Positions 5,457 to 5,467 of a DNA stretch of 5,467 nucleotides are shown here, piece by piece (position 1 is the stretch's first letter; every line of letters starts with the position of its first letter). The DNA comes from Acidobacteriaceae bacterium (GTDB lineage: Bacteria; Acidobacteriota; Terriglobia; Terriglobales; Acidobacteriaceae). The notes under the pieces were generated by a model. It was not told the origin of the DNA and searched no databases. It worked only from the letters and a program-made list of their open reading frames with translations. The position numbers were made by a program, and so were the translations under genes. The DNA lies in assembly GCA_003167305.1 (NCBI GenBank), contig PMTP01000095.1, positions 2,085 to 7,551 on the forward strand, given 5' to 3'.

Positions 5457-5467
5457 ATGATCTATCT
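5457..5467 (+). CDS. Possible start of a further gene, cut by window edge
   Basis: ATG at 5457 is preceded by GAGGGG (5446-5451) with a five-base gap, a good Shine-Dalgarno arrangement, and the frame (Met-Ile-Tyr) is open to the window end. An ATG at 5444 in another frame is also open but has no ribosome binding site. With only three codons visible the product cannot be named. The gap 5364-5456 after the PA14 gene shows no convincing terminator or promoter. Confidence 0.35.

Overview
The window looks like a chromosomal segment of an Acidobacteriota genome, probably class Terriglobia. The strongest clue is the last gene (3879-5363). Its N-terminal half resembles the 'VWFA-related Acidobacterial domain' proteins (TIGR03436-like), which are expanded in that phylum. 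The GH3 enzyme, the high-GC coding style and the CrtQ/HpnB-like glycosyltransferase fit this. The assignment comes from family recognition only, as no database search was possible. There is no integrase, transposase, CRISPR array or phage gene, and no non-coding stretch longer than about 120 bases.

Layout from left to right. (1) The 3' two thirds of a family 3 glycoside hydrolase (1-1518, +), cut by the window edge. (2) A short intergenic stretch with nested inverted repeats (1531-1576). (3) A complete tRNA-Arg(ACG) on the minus strand (1624-1700) with encoded CCA and a plausible promoter of its own. (4) A minus-strand pair: a TlpA/ResA-like thioredoxin-fold protein with a signal peptide (2059-2550), followed 20 bases later by an 89-residue HMA-like ferredoxin-fold protein that lacks the CxxC metal site (1769-2038). 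(5) Divergent from that pair, a membrane-anchored family 2 glycosyltransferase (2585-3760, +). (6) A secreted VWFA-related/PA14 protein without the VWA metal-binding core (3879-5363, +). (7) The possible first codons of another gene at the right edge (5457-5467, +).

The genes do not form one obvious pathway. Three act at or outside the membrane: the thiol-disulfide protein, the glycosyltransferase and the PA14 protein. The GH3 enzyme probably does too, but its N-terminus is missing. The tlpA-like/HMA-like pair is the clearest functional unit.

The most notable non-coding signal is a repeated start architecture. Three of the four visible gene starts have a hexamer close to the -10 consensus ending 6 or 7 bases before the start codon (TATTAT-6-GTG, TATCAT-6-ATG, TATAAT-7-ATG), and none has a well-placed Shine-Dalgarno sequence. 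This suggests leaderless transcripts. The fourth start (the glycosyltransferase) has a conventional AAGGGG ribosome binding site. Its -10 box overlaps the tlpA-like -10 on the opposite strand, so 2556-2562 may be a bidirectional promoter.
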